A stretch of 49,698 nt of DNA from Rhizobium sp. P32RR-XVIII. Lineage in GTDB: Bacteria > Pseudomonadota > Alphaproteobacteria > Rhizobiales > Rhizobiaceae. Of this stretch, positions 1 to 9,432 are shown one piece after another; position 1 is the stretch's first letter, and each line of letters opens with the position of its first letter. The notes under the pieces were generated by a model that was not told the origin of the DNA, searched no databases, and saw only the letters and a program-made list of their open reading frames with translations. Both the position numbers and the translations under genes were made by a program. The stretch lies in NCBI RefSeq assembly GCF_012641395.1, contig NZ_JABAIH010000026.1, forward strand, positions 1 to 49,698, given 5' to 3'.

Positions 1-129
1 TGATGTTATGGAGCAGGTCAATCCCTACTCCGCGACACCATCATTGTGAGGGACGACCACCAAGCCTTCAAACTCGGCTGGCTGGGCTCCGCCCGTTACA
101 CCATCTAGAAAACTCTCTGGAGGCCAACC

Positions 130-1296
130 ATGCCGATCGCAGCAGATCAAACTCAAGCACAGACCGCTACCCCTATCGATCTTGGAGCAATTTTCGTTTC
201 GTTGGAATTGAGCAAATCGACATGGCTCGTCACAGCTCTGTCGCCTGGCAGCGAAAAGATGTCTCGCCACACCGTCACCGGCGGCGATATCGCCGGCTTG
301 TTCTCGTGTTTCGCCGTCCTTCGTCAGAAAGCACAGCGGCGCAAGAACCGGCTTTATCCGCTGGTGATCATCCAGGAGGCCGGGCTTGATGGCTTCTGGT
401 TGGGGCGAGTGCTCAGCAAAGAAGCTTGGATTGAGAGCCATATTGTGGAGGCTGCATCCATTGCCATGCCCCGCCGCCATCGCCGGGCAAAGACGGATCG
501 GATTGACGGTGAAACGCTGATCCGCGCTTTGATGGCGTGGAAACGTGGCGAGCCGCGTGCCTGCTCAATGGTCAAACTTCTCACACCCGAGGAGGACGAC
601 AATCGTCGGATCGGACGGGAGCGAAAGACCCTGGTTGCCGAACGTGTCTTCCACGTCAATCGCATAAAGGGGCTTCTCTTCACGCAAGGAATACGAGAGT
701 ACGAGCCTGTAAATCGAGATCGTCGCCAGCGTCTGGACGAGCTTCGAACCGGAGATGGCCGTCCGCTATCAAAACACCTAAAGGCGGAAGTCAGCAGAGA
801 GCTTGATCGCCTCGAATTGATACTCACACAAATCAAGGCCGTAGAAGCAGAGCGAGATGCATTGATCGTGCGGGAGACGCCGGAAACGCCGGCAGGAGCA
901 ACGGCGCTTTTGGGGATCAGAGGAATTGGTCCAGAGTTCGCCACGATACTCTACACGGAAGGCCTGTTCCGACACTTCGAGAATCGACGGCAAATCGCAT
1001 CTTACGCTGGGCTTGCCCCCTCCCCCTGGCAGAGCGGCAATGTCAATCGTGAGCAAGGGGTCTCGAAAGCGGGCAATCCGCGATTGCGAGCGACAATGGT
1101 CGAGCTTGCCTGGCTATGGCTCCGCCATCAACCGAGTTCGGCACTGACCTGCTGGTTTAAGCAGCGTATCGCTCGCAACGGCGGCCGTCTGAAAAAGCCG
1201 ATGATTGTGGCTTTGGCCCGCAAGTTGCTCGTTGCCCTCTGGAGATACGTAAGTTCTGGCGTCGTTATTGAAGGAGCAATTATGAAAGGTGCCTGA
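130..1296 (+). CDS. IS110-family transposase, intact (388 aa)
   Basis: Recombinase of the IS110 family, which moves its element without classical terminal inverted repeats. The N-terminal half is a RuvC-like DEDD domain and includes the conserved block RRAKTDRIDG (about residues 117-126). The C-terminal half is the transposase-20 domain, with GIRGIGPEFA and an ASYAGLAPSPWQSG block that carries the serine typical of the family. At the position where most relatives have the first catalytic Asp, this protein reads VSLELSKSTW, so Glu takes that place; I believe this is normal for its rhizobial subfamily. The start is chosen because CTGGAGG lies a few bases upstream. The length is full for the family. 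The left end of the element is cut close to the window edge, and I could not define its termini. Confidence 0.9.
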   Translation: MPIAADQTQAQTATPIDLGAIFVSLELSKSTWLVTALSPGSEKMSRHTVTGGDIAGLFSCFAVLRQKAQRRKNRLYPLVIIQEAGLDGFWLGRVLSKEAWIESHIVEAASIAMPRRHRRAKTDRIDGETLIRALMAWKRGEPRACSMVKLLTPEEDDNRRIGRERKTLVAERVFHVNRIKGLLFTQGIREYEPVNRDRRQRLDELRTGDGRPLSKHLKAEVSRELDRLELILTQIKAVEAERDALIVRETPETPAGATALLGIRGIGPEFATILYTEGLFRHFENRRQIASYAGLAPSPWQSGNVNREQGVSKAGNPRLRATMVELAWLWLRHQPSSALTCWFKQRIARNGGRLKKPMIVALARKLLVALWRYVSSGVVIEGAIMKGA

Positions 1297-1562
1297 AACG
1301 CAAAACGGCTGCGAACACAATTGTAATCCTCAGGGCCTGATCAGCCCTGACGGATCCAGGTGGGCGGACCGGGATTCCTTTTGGCTTCAACCGCCGATCT
1401 TGAGTTTGGTCCCGTCCTCCTGAGCCCGTGCCCGCGAAAGTGGGAAATTGGTGCTGTCGCGGAAGCGGCAACCGGATGTGATGAGGTGGAACGGCCCGCT
1501 CCGACAGCATCAAGTGCTAAAACGTGGCCGTTGCTCGAACGTCACAAAGGAGGGACCGTTCC
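1297..1562 (+). other. Non-coding spacer between two IS110 transposase genes
   Basis: No convincing gene lies in these 266 bases. They hold the right end of the first IS110 element and the left end of the second; the boundary is not visible. A small hairpin is present: CAGGGC at 1331-1336 pairs with GCCCTG at 1344-1349. An AAGGAGGG ribosome-binding site just before 1563 serves the second transposase. In IS110-group elements the region upstream of the transposase encodes the structured bridge RNA that specifies target and donor DNA, so this spacer is where such an RNA would be expected. That role is inferred from the family only. Confidence 0.4.
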
Positions 1563-2602
1563 ATGAAACATGTTAGCACCATCGGGCTGGCCTTGGCCAA
1601 ACACGTTTTCCAGGTTCACGGTGCCGATATCGAAGGCTCCCCCTTGTTCAATCGAAAATTGCGTCGCAATGAAGTGCTGCGCTTCTTCGAGAAAATTCCT
1701 CCCTGCCTAGTCGGCATGGAAGCTTGTGGTGGGGCGCACTATTGGGCGCGAGAGATCGCGAACTTCGGCCACAAGGTGCGCCTCATTCCGCCGGCCTACG
1801 TCAAGCCTTTCGTCAAGCGCGGCAAGACGGACGCTGCCGATGCGGAAGCCATCAGCGAGGCGGTGATCCGCAAGACCATGCGCTTCGTACCCATCAAGAC
1901 CGCCGACCAGAAGCGGACGCGATGGTGCTGAAAACACGTGCTCTTCTGGTGCAGCAGAGAACGCAGTCGGTCAACGCCTTGCGTGCACATCTGGCTGAAC
2001 TGGGTATCATCGCGGCTGGCGGTCTTCCCAACATTGCAGCGCTGGTGGCCATCGTTCGGAAAGATAAAGATACTCGACTACCCGCGGCGGCACGCTTCGC
2101 CCTCACGGCTATTGCCGACCAGATCGGCACCTTGGCCGATCAGATCGACGAACTCGAACGTACCATCGTTACGGAATCGAAGCGCGATGAGAGCATACGT
2201 CGACTGACAACGATCCCCGGGGTTGGTGCCATAACCGCTGCGACGATCAAAGCCTTGGTTCCGGATCCCGGCGGGTTTAAGTCCGGGCGGCACTTCGCCG
2301 CTTGGGTGGGACTGACCCCCAGGCCTCATTCCAGCGGAGGCAAAGAGCGATTGGGTAGAATCTCGAAAATGGGGAATCCCGAACTCCGTGTTCTCCTGGT
2401 CCTCGGAGCGACAGCCGTTATGCGGATTGCCCGGAACGATGAAAAGGCACGACCTTGGCTAAAGGCGCTACTTGCCAGACGTCCATTCAAGGTGGCCGCT
2501 GTCGCGTTGGCCAATAAAATGGCTCGGATCATCTGGGCCCTCCTGAATAAGGGCGGATTCTACAATCCTCCGGAACTATCCCCAAATGTAGCGGCAACCT
2601 GA
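1563..2602 (+). pseudogene. IS110-family transposase, frameshifted and with catalytic Asp lost
   Basis: A second, unrelated IS110-family transposase. It starts at the ATG at 1563, behind a strong AAGGAGGG. The N-terminal RuvC-like part is readable to about 1910, including GKTDAADAEAI. The reading then moves to another frame at about 1908-1916 (around codons for ADQ-K/ADAMVLKTR) and continues through the C-terminal domain with IPGVGAITAA, HFAAWVGLTPRPHSSGG and SKMGNPELR to the stop at 2602. The added length, about 346 codons minus one base, suggests a single-base deletion. The near-invariant IGxDLAKHVFQ start motif reads IGLALAKHVFQ, so the first catalytic Asp has become Ala. Both changes point to a dead copy. 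Confidence 0.85.
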
Positions 2603-3774
2603 AGAATATCAGGACTTATAACTGATCTGACCGGCGTCGGCCGACAGATGCAAGGTGCAACAGCAAACGATGAAGCCATGGGACGAAATTCCGAACGAGC
2701 GAAGCCGCCAACCTCAGTGCACTCCAAAGTGCGTGGATGTGATTCAGCTCCTCGTTTCGCGGATCTCATCGAGGCCAGCGGTCATGCACCGCCCTCACAG
2801 GCCGTACATATGAACGCACCGTCCTCGTGGCTCAGACCGTGGATCCGCCGACCAAGGAGAAATCGATGTCAACTGAATGAGCCATTGACAAAAAACCTGA
2901 TGTGAACGGAATCGAACCGACGACCCCGTGGTAACTCATGGGATTCCCGTCGTTAGTGGCGTGATCGCGGAAGGGTACAAACAACTATGATACGGCTATA
3001 CTTCTTTGAAGCAGCATCCCTGGCCAGCGTCAGGTTCAAAAGAAATCGGAAATACCGTCGGTATGATCAGCAGTTTGCTTCGAGGAGCAATAATTTCATA
3101 GCTGATGCCGACGCCGATTGAAGCACAACAACGTGACGATAGTCCCCGAATAAGCGGGAATGAGATTCCGTTTACTTAAACATGTCGATCGCGTGCCCCT
3201 ATCGCGATCTCTATGGCCCCGCTGCCCCGCTCCGGCGGGGCTTTTTTCGCCCACTCTCGCCGAGCCCGCATGCTTCATCTGCCTGCAATGCGCATGGACT
3301 GCTCGCGATAGGACGTTATCCGCCTCGCGATTCGTTCTCGCCTTCGAGAGCTGGCGGGCAATCTTACTTGCGTGTCCCACCCTACTCGCAGATGGGAAGG
3401 GATCCGGACAGGCGGCGTCCAGCTGAAGAGCGGTAAGTCGTCACGCTACTCCGCGCCCATCTCTATAGCTGTGCGCCGGACTCGGTTGGGCGGCTACTTC
3501 GGGATACTGTTCCGTGCCACGAAGTCGCAGTTAACTGAGCCCGCCCGGTCCTTGAGGGACGGACAGCCAGCCGCCTTCTTGTTTTAGCGGTTCGGCCACC
3601 AACTCGGTTTGAAACGGGTGACTGGCGCTGACAACCGCTGCCGATTAACGCGCGCTGGGCCCATCTGACTAATACCGAGCCGCAGCGACGTAGGCATCCG
3701 GATGAGTGGTGGTGAGGATTGGTGCCAGGAAACACTGGCTGTGGCGGGCCGTCGATCCGGATGGCTAGGAGGAT
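2603..3774. other. Gene-poor stretch downstream of the IS110 copies
   Basis: About 1.17 kb without a convincing gene. Several short open frames exist on both strands, but none has a recognisable domain, good ribosome-binding site or coherent composition. The stretch holds a rho-independent terminator near 3224-3247 and, at about 2895-2950 on the minus strand, a sequence resembling the 3' half of a tRNA (T-loop TTCGATT preceded by GGGGTCGTCGG) with poor stem pairing. The first part is probably the right end of the second IS110 element. Confidence 0.5.
3224..3247 (+). terminator. Rho-independent terminator
   Basis: GCCCCGC (3224-3230), loop TCCG, GCGGGGC (3235-3241), then a run of T to 3247. 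The seven-base GC stem followed by six T is a textbook intrinsic terminator on the plus strand. No intact gene ends just before it, so it may be a relic of a lost gene. Confidence 0.7.
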
Positions 3775-4695
3775 CTATATTAAGCGTGCCCACGGGCTGA
3801 CGATGCTTAGATAGGCATTCGTCAGCTTTTCGATATGTCGAACGACACGCTCGTCGTCCAGAACTGGCACATGTGCATGCGGACGGACCATAAAGAGGGT
3901 GCGGGTAAGCGCGGGCCTGACTATTCGCCGGGCCCCTAGAGTCCCCGCACGGATTTCGTTGGCAATCAGGCTGTAGGGCACGATCATCGCCGCCGTTCCG
4001 GCCGATACCACCGCCTTGATCGACGCGAGGGAATGGACCTCCTGAGCGATGCGAATGTCGAGCCCCAGTCGCCTGGCCTCGCTTTCGACAATATGCCGGA
4101 GAATGCCGCGTTCGCTGCCGATCACAAGGTCATATTGCAGGGCCTCGGCGAAGCCGATGCTTTCCTCCTGCTCTTCCTGCGCCTGTGCGGTCACGAAGAG
4201 TAGATCTTCCTCCAGTACCGCCTTGCGTTCGAGGCCTAGCCATTCGCCGACATTGTTGAGGAATGCGACATCAAGCTGACCCTCCTCCAGCGCATGCAGC
4301 AGGGCTGGAGCTCGTTCCTCGACGACGCGGACCGTGACGTCCGGCATCGTCCGCCGCGCGTCAGTCAGAAGGTCGTGACCGAGCAGCAGCGCCATGGTGC
4401 GGCTCACGCCCAATCGAAGCTCGATCCGTTTGGCCGCTTTCAGCGCACGGACTTCCCTTGCCGCCTGATCGACGTCGTCGAGAATATGCTGCGCGTGACT
4501 ATAGAGGAGTTCCCCCGCCGGTGTCGGCGTGATGCCGCGTGAATGCCGCACCAAAAGCTCAACGCCGAGTTCGCCTTCGAGCTGACGAATCTGCGACCCG
4601 AGTGCTGGCTGCGCGACGTTCAGCATCTCGGCCGCCGCAGTCATGTTGCCTAGGTCGACGACCTTGCGGAAGTAGGTTAGCTGCCGAAAGTTTAT
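3775..4695 (-). CDS. LysR-family regulator with no standard start codon
   Basis: Transcriptional regulator of the LysR family. The first ATG in frame is at 4644, but translation upstream of it gives the missing front of the DNA-binding domain, NFRQLTYFRKVVDLGN, directly joined to MTAAAEMLNVAQPALGSQI. Reading back to the stop at about 4792-4794, the frame contains no ATG, GTG, TTG or CTG. The only well-placed codon is ATA at 4695-4693, five bases after a strong GGGAGGAGG. A start there gives 306 aa, normal for the family; the ATG at 4644 would delete the first helix. This looks like an ATG-to-ATA change, giving weak or no expression. The helix-turn-helix spans about residues 19-38 and the effector-binding domain about 90-300. 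The gene lies downstream of, and on the same strand as, the catabolic operon, so it is the natural candidate for its regulator. Confidence 0.85.
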   Translation of the reverse strand: MNFRQLTYFRKVVDLGNMTAAAEMLNVAQPALGSQIRQLEGELGVELLVRHSRGITPTPAGELLYSHAQHILDDVDQAAREVRALKAAKRIELRLGVSRTMALLLGHDLLTDARRTMPDVTVRVVEERAPALLHALEEGQLDVAFLNNVGEWLGLERKAVLEEDLLFVTAQAQEEQEESIGFAEALQYDLVIGSERGILRHIVESEARRLGLDIRIAQEVHSLASIKAVVSAGTAAMIVPYSLIANEIRAGTLGARRIVRPALTRTLFMVRPHAHVPVLDDERVVRHIEKLTNAYLSIVSPWARLI

Positions 4696-4854
4696 ACCGC
4701 CCTCCTCCCAAAGCGCGACGACATCAATTCCCGTCGTGTTCGAAGGACCGGTCTTGGTTTCGTATCCAAAGTCAGGCGGCGGGCATACAGGTTATCTCTA
4801 ACGCATATGCCTTTCTTGACAAGCGTCAAGTGCCGAGATGCAGCCTATCTTCGC

Positions 4855-6654
4855 TCAGCCTGTAAATTGAGTGATTGTGTCGACGAGAGCGGGAACGCCG
4901 CTCTTCACCTTGGCGATCGCCCGCTCCAGCGCTGCGCCGATATCTGCCGGATCCTCGATCGGCCCTTCCGCATACCAGCCGCAGCCGCGGGCGAGCGTAG
5001 CGAAATCCGGTGCCGGATCGAACAGATCCATGCCGATATGCGCGCGGTTGACTGGCGTGCCACGCTGCTCGGCGACGGTCACCTGGTGTTCCCAGTCGTT
5101 GTAGTAGGCGCGGTTGTTGTGCATGACGCAGAGGAACGGCACCTTGTGCTTGGCGGCAAACCACAGCGCGCCGACATCGAAGAGCAAGTCGCCATCCGTC
5201 TGGCAGTTGACGACGAGGCGGCCGGTGCCGCGATGGGCAAGCGCGATGCCGAGCGAAATGCCGATCTGCGTGCCGGGACCGAGCCCCCTGCCCGCCCAGC
5301 GATAATGCCTGTCGAAATCCCAGAGCTTCGGCGCCCAGTCCTCGAACGGGTTCGTGGTCAGCACCCAGTCCTCGTACCTGATCTTGTCCCAGACCTCGGA
5401 AGCAAGACGCGGCAGGGTGATCGGGCTCGCGTCCCAATTCTCATGCGCCTCCTCGCGCCACTTGGCCCGCTGGGCGTCGTGCATCGCGCCGACGGCGCGC
5501 GCCCGTTCGGCGATGCGGCTGGCCAATTTCGCATCGTCTTTCGCGCGATCCGTGATCATCGAGGTCAGCGTCGGCATGGCGAGCGCCGGATCGGCAAGCA
5601 GCCGTTGCGCGCAGTCGGGATAGCGCTGGTAATCGGCGGCCCATTTGGAAATCTCGATGTCGGCAAAGCCGATGTCCAGCCAGTCGCAGCCCTTCGGGAA
5701 AAGCGGCTTCAGGGTGCGGTTGATGCGGTCGTTGACATGCGTCGGCCGCTCCCAATCACGGCAGTCAAGCAGCGTGATCAGATCGGCCTGCTTGAAGATG
5801 TCCTTGCTCATGCGCATGTCGAGCGGATGTTCGGTCGGAAAGTTCAGCCGCCACTGCGTGTCGACCACAGGGGCGCCCAGCGCCTCCGCGAGCGCGACGG
5901 TGTTGGAAAAACCGTTCGGATCGCAGCCGATATATTGCGGCAGCAGCACCGGCCATTCGGCCGAAACGAGACGCTCCGCTGCCTCTTCCAATGCCTTCGG
6001 GTCCGGCGCTATGCGGCTCGGCGTCTTCGCCGATTCCGGCGATGGCAGGATAACCGGCGACTCCAGCGGCGCTTCCTGCAACGCGGCGTCGTAGCACATA
6101 TAGATCGGGCCGCGCGGCTCGGTCATCATGATCGAATAGGCGCGAGCGAAGCTGTCGACGACGCCGTCGATGCCACCCGGCTGGTAGTCCCATTTCACGT
6201 AGTCGCGGACCTGGTTGCCCTGGACGTTGGCCGTATGCGCCCAGTCGACGCGCGGACGGCGTTTGCCTTCATCCATCGGGCCGGTCGCGCCGATCAGGAA
6301 GACGGGCGCCCTGTCGGTATAGGCCGTATAGACGCCGAGCGTGGCGTGAAGCAGCCCGACAACGTTGTGGACGATAACGGCAAGCGGCTGACCGGTCGCC
6401 TTGGCATAGCCATGAGCGATTTCGACGGCGATCTTCTCATGTTGGCAAACCAGCATCTCCGGCTCGTTGCCATTGTGATTGACCAGCGAGTCGTGCAGGC
6501 CGCGATAGCTGGCCCCTGGATTGAGCGTGATGAAGGGAAAGCCGTACTGCTTGATCAGATCGGCGATCACATCGGATTGCCATCCGAGCGGTGCCTGGTC
6601 TTCCGCCTTCTCCACGGTCGCAGCCTTCGCCTCGACCTTTTCCTGTATCGTCAT
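4855..6654 (-). CDS. Thiamine-diphosphate-dependent enzyme (acetolactate synthase/decarboxylase-like)
   Basis: A 599-aa member of the ThDP family that includes acetolactate synthase, benzoylformate decarboxylase and related 2-oxoacid decarboxylases. The N-terminal pyrimidine-binding domain carries the catalytic Glu73 in CQHEKIAVEIAHGYAKATG. The C-terminal pyrophosphate-binding domain carries a TDGDLLFD motif at about residue 486, followed at about 513-514 by Asn-Asn, matching the GDG-X26-N Mg/ThDP signature in a slightly altered form. The start at 6654 has AAGGAG about eight bases upstream. It is the last enzyme gene of the operon, but a strong hairpin terminator sits just upstream, so it may be transcribed at a lower level. 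Next to an aldehyde dehydrogenase, a likely role is decarboxylation of a 2-oxoacid to an aldehyde; the substrate is unknown. Confidence 0.88.
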   Translation of the reverse strand: MTIQEKVEAKAATVEKAEDQAPLGWQSDVIADLIKQYGFPFITLNPGASYRGLHDSLVNHNGNEPEMLVCQHEKIAVEIAHGYAKATGQPLAVIVHNVVGLLHATLGVYTAYTDRAPVFLIGATGPMDEGKRRPRVDWAHTANVQGNQVRDYVKWDYQPGGIDGVVDSFARAYSIMMTEPRGPIYMCYDAALQEAPLESPVILPSPESAKTPSRIAPDPKALEEAAERLVSAEWPVLLPQYIGCDPNGFSNTVALAEALGAPVVDTQWRLNFPTEHPLDMRMSKDIFKQADLITLLDCRDWERPTHVNDRINRTLKPLFPKGCDWLDIGFADIEISKWAADYQRYPDCAQRLLADPALAMPTLTSMITDRAKDDAKLASRIAERARAVGAMHDAQRAKWREEAHENWDASPITLPRLASEVWDKIRYEDWVLTTNPFEDWAPKLWDFDRHYRWAGRGLGPGTQIGISLGIALAHRGTGRLVVNCQTDGDLLFDVGALWFAAKHKVPFLCVMHNNRAYYNDWEHQVTVAEQRGTPVNRAHIGMDLFDPAPDFATLARGCGWYAEGPIEDPADIGAALERAIAKVKSGVPALVDTITQFTG

Positions 6655-6671
6655 TCGCTCCGCTCCTTGGG

Positions 6672-6707
6672 AAAAAACGGGGCGGCCGGCTTCTTCCGGC
6701 CGCCCCG
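6672..6707 (-). terminator. Strong intrinsic terminator inside the catabolic operon
   Basis: On the minus strand a perfect 12-base-pair stem (6678-6689 with 6696-6707, GGGGCGGCCGG against its complement, loop of six) is followed by six U. It lies right after the stop of the TctC gene at 6721 and just before the ribosome-binding site of the ThDP enzyme gene at 6654. It should end or attenuate transcription from the upstream genes. Confidence 0.85.
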
Positions 6708-6720
6708 ATGACAGATCTGG

Positions 6721-7721
6721 TCAGTCCTTCTTCAGCGCCTGCTTCAGGAAGGCGACCATTTCCGGCGACTGGTCGAGAGCCTCCTTGACCGCAGCGGCAA
6801 CCTTGTCGCCGACGAGCGGGTCGAGCGGCAGGCCGAGCTTCTCGGCCTTCTCGACGAACTCCGGATCGGAGTCGCTTCCGCATAAGCATCCCGCAACGTC
6901 TTCAGGATATCGTCTGGAATTCCGGCCGGGCCGACCGTCAGGCGGGAGATGTCGCCCTGCGATTCGACGAGGGCGATCGCCTTCTTCGCCTCCTCGTTAT
7001 CGACCAGCGTCGAGAGCTGCGGGACATCCGTGTCCGATCCGCCGATCTGCGCCAGGAAGCGCCCTTTGCCTTCCTTGACGAAAGGCTCGAAGCTCGAGCG
7101 CGAACTGATTACCCCCTGCACCTCGCCACGCATGATCGCAAGCTGGTCGTCGTTGCCGCTGTAGCCGCTGATGACGTCGATAGGTAGCTTCAGCGCGCTG
7201 ACGAGCATCGTCGTGTTGACCTCCGAAGCGCTGCCAACCCCCGAGGCGGAGAATTTGAGCCTCGTCTTGAGATCCTGCAGTTCCTTGAACGTCTTGATGT
7301 TCGTATTGGCCGAAACGACGACGACGCGCGGGTCCGAGGCGGCCTTGCCGATCCACGACATCTTGGTGAGGTCGAACTTGACGCCCTCGTTCCCGGTGAG
7401 TTGGCTGTAGACGAGGCCTGTGTTGAAGCTGCCAAAGGTCAGCCCGTCCGGCTTCGAAGCGGCGATGTAGTTTGCGCCGAGCAGATTGCCGGCGCCCGGC
7501 ATGTTGCGGACGACGAAGGTCGACCCCGGCAGATGCTTCTGCATGAACTCGCAGACCAGCCGGCCATAGGTATCGTAACCGCCGCCCGGCTCGGTGGCGA
7601 TAATGTAGTTGACGGTCTTGCCTTTGAAATAATCGGGTCCGGATTGCGCCATTGCAGCACCTGCCCAGCTCCCGATCAGAAGGGCGGCACCGGCCGCCAT
7701 GCCTTTCGATAGAATGCCCAT
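6721..7721 (-). pseudogene. TctC-family solute-binding protein, frameshifted near the C-terminus
   Basis: Periplasmic substrate-binding protein of the tripartite tricarboxylate transporter (TctC/Bug) family. It starts at 7721, behind GGGAGGA. A signal peptide of about 24 residues ends at AAMA. The family signature follows: a pyrophosphate-like beta-strand and the block IIATEPGGGYDTYGRLV. The frame is good to about residue 284 (LRDAYAEA). Then a one-base deletion at about 6871 shifts it; the continuation DPEFVEKAEKLGLPLDPLVG and a normal C-terminus ending ALKKD are in the next frame, with stop at 6721. Repaired, it would be about 333 aa, normal for the family. No membrane subunits (TctA/TctB) are present here, which is common for orphan Bug proteins. 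The protein may be non-functional, or the shift may be a sequencing error. Confidence 0.85.
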
Positions 7722-7888
7722 TGAGTTCCTCCCTTTTGGCTCCTCTCGCCCGGCGGTAACCCGCCGCATGGCTGCCCGCGCAGCCAATTCCTCCAAACCC
7801 GGACAGGCTCCTCAACCCGGCCGCGGCCGGACAACTCCCCGGCCTGTTCCTTATCCGTCGAAATGAGCGCGACGGTTGCCGGCAGCCG

Positions 7889-9364
7889 TCAGGCAGTCTG
7901 CGCCCGCGCGCCGGAGAAATTGATGTTGATGTTCTTCTCCTGCGTGGCGGCGAGAAGCTCCTCGAGACATTCCTCGCGTCCGAGGCCCGATTGCTTGTAG
8001 CCGCCGAAAGGCGCGCCGAGCACATGCTTGCTCGTGCCGTTCACCCAGATGTAGCCGGCCTGGACCACTGCCGCCGTCCTGTGCGCCTTTTCGAGATCGT
8101 TGGTGTAGATGGACGACGTGAGCCCATATTCGACGGAATTGACGTCCTTCAGCATCGCCTCCTCATCGGACCAGCGGATGACCGACTGGACCGGCCCGAA
8201 GATTTCCTCGCTGGCGATCCGCATCGATTGCTTGACGTCGACGAAGACCGTCGGCTCGATGAAACAGCCCTTGGCAAGCTTCTCGTCCTTCGGCGACCCG
8301 CCGCCATAGACGATGCGCGCGCCTTCCTGCCTGCCGGCCTCGATATAGCCGAGGACCCTCTCATAATGGGCGCGGCTGATGAGCGAGCCCATGGTCGTTG
8401 CCGGGTCAGTCGGCAGGCCGGGCCTGTAGCGGGCGATATGCCTGCCGATCCGCTCCACCACCTCGTCATGAATGGCGTCGTGCAGGAAAAGTCGGCTCAT
8501 GGAGCCACAGGACTGGCCGCACCAGGCATAGTTCATGCCGCCGACCGCTGCGGCCGCCACCCGGTCCGGATCGGCATCCGGAAAGGCGATCAGGGCATTC
8601 TTGCCACCGAGCTCCAGCGCCACTTTCTTCAGCGTGTCGGCCGCCGAGCGCATGACCGCCCGCCCGGTCGGAACGCTGCCGACGAGAGAGACCGCGGCGA
8701 TCGCCGGATGCGACGACAGCACGCTGCCGATTTCGCGGCTGCCAGTCAGCACGTTGAGCGTGCCCGCCGGAAACAGCGGCCCTATCAGCTCGGCAAGGCG
8801 AAGTCCGGAGAGCGGCGCCTGCTCCGACGGTTTCAGGATGACGGCATTACCGGCTGCAAGCGCCGAGGCGATCTTGCTCGCGCAGAACTGGAAGGGATGG
8901 TTGAAGGCCGTGATGCGGGCGACAATGCCGAGCGGCTCGCGTACCGAGAAATTGATGGCATCCGGACCGACGGGGATCGAAGCCCCCTTCATCTCCGTCA
9001 CGAGGCCCGCGAAGTATTCGAAGCGCTGCACCGCCGAGACCGCATCCTTGACCATCGGCGTCATCGGATTGCCGCCATCGACCGCATCGAGCAGAGTCAG
9101 TTCCGCTCCGTGACGCCGGATCACCGCCGCTGCTTCCTTCATGATCTTGCCGCGCTCGAGCGGCAAGACCCTGCGCCATTCGGCAAAACCCTTCTGCGCC
9201 GCGGCAATCGCCAGTTCGGCATCTTCCAGGGTGGCTTCCGGGACCGGGCCGAGATCTTCGCCGGTTGCCGGGCTCGTGCTGTGCACCATCCTTCCGTTGA
9301 CGGGCGCATGCCATCCGCCGCCATAAAACAGCGCCCGCTCGGCCGGGAAAACGATATCCGCCAT
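7889..9364 (-). CDS. NAD(P)-dependent aldehyde dehydrogenase
   Basis: A 491-aa aldehyde dehydrogenase of the ALDH superfamily. The start at 9364 is chosen because GGAGGAG lies just upstream; the frame is open further but without a better site. Key residues are visible: Asn155 in the FNHP motif, the Rossmann-type GSVPTG at about 230, the general base Glu251 in LELGGKN, and the nucleophile Cys286 in GQSCGSMSR. It would oxidise an aldehyde to the carboxylic acid. It sits between the amidohydrolase and TctC genes in a one-direction operon, and is probably coupled to the ThDP decarboxylase. The precise substrate cannot be read from sequence. Confidence 0.92.
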   Translation of the reverse strand: MADIVFPAERALFYGGGWHAPVNGRMVHSTSPATGEDLGPVPEATLEDAELAIAAAQKGFAEWRRVLPLERGKIMKEAAAVIRRHGAELTLLDAVDGGNPMTPMVKDAVSAVQRFEYFAGLVTEMKGASIPVGPDAINFSVREPLGIVARITAFNHPFQFCASKIASALAAGNAVILKPSEQAPLSGLRLAELIGPLFPAGTLNVLTGSREIGSVLSSHPAIAAVSLVGSVPTGRAVMRSAADTLKKVALELGGKNALIAFPDADPDRVAAAAVGGMNYAWCGQSCGSMSRLFLHDAIHDEVVERIGRHIARYRPGLPTDPATTMGSLISRAHYERVLGYIEAGRQEGARIVYGGGSPKDEKLAKGCFIEPTVFVDVKQSMRIASEEIFGPVQSVIRWSDEEAMLKDVNSVEYGLTSSIYTNDLEKAHRTAAVVQAGYIWVNGTSKHVLGAPFGGYKQSGLGREECLEELLAATQEKNININFSGARAQTA

Positions 9365-9432
9365 GCTATACTCCTCCAGCTCCGCTCCGGCCTTCCGCCA
9401 GGCGATCCTGCGCAATCCGTCGAATGAAAGGT

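Noticed and set aside
4807..6711. Open frame of 634 codons opposite the ThDP enzyme gene
   Set aside because: Same cause: no motifs, and the minus-strand product has catalytic Glu and the ThDP signature.
7991..9427. Open frame of 478 codons opposite the aldehyde dehydrogenase gene
   Set aside because: Shadow of the ALDH gene, which has complete catalytic residues.
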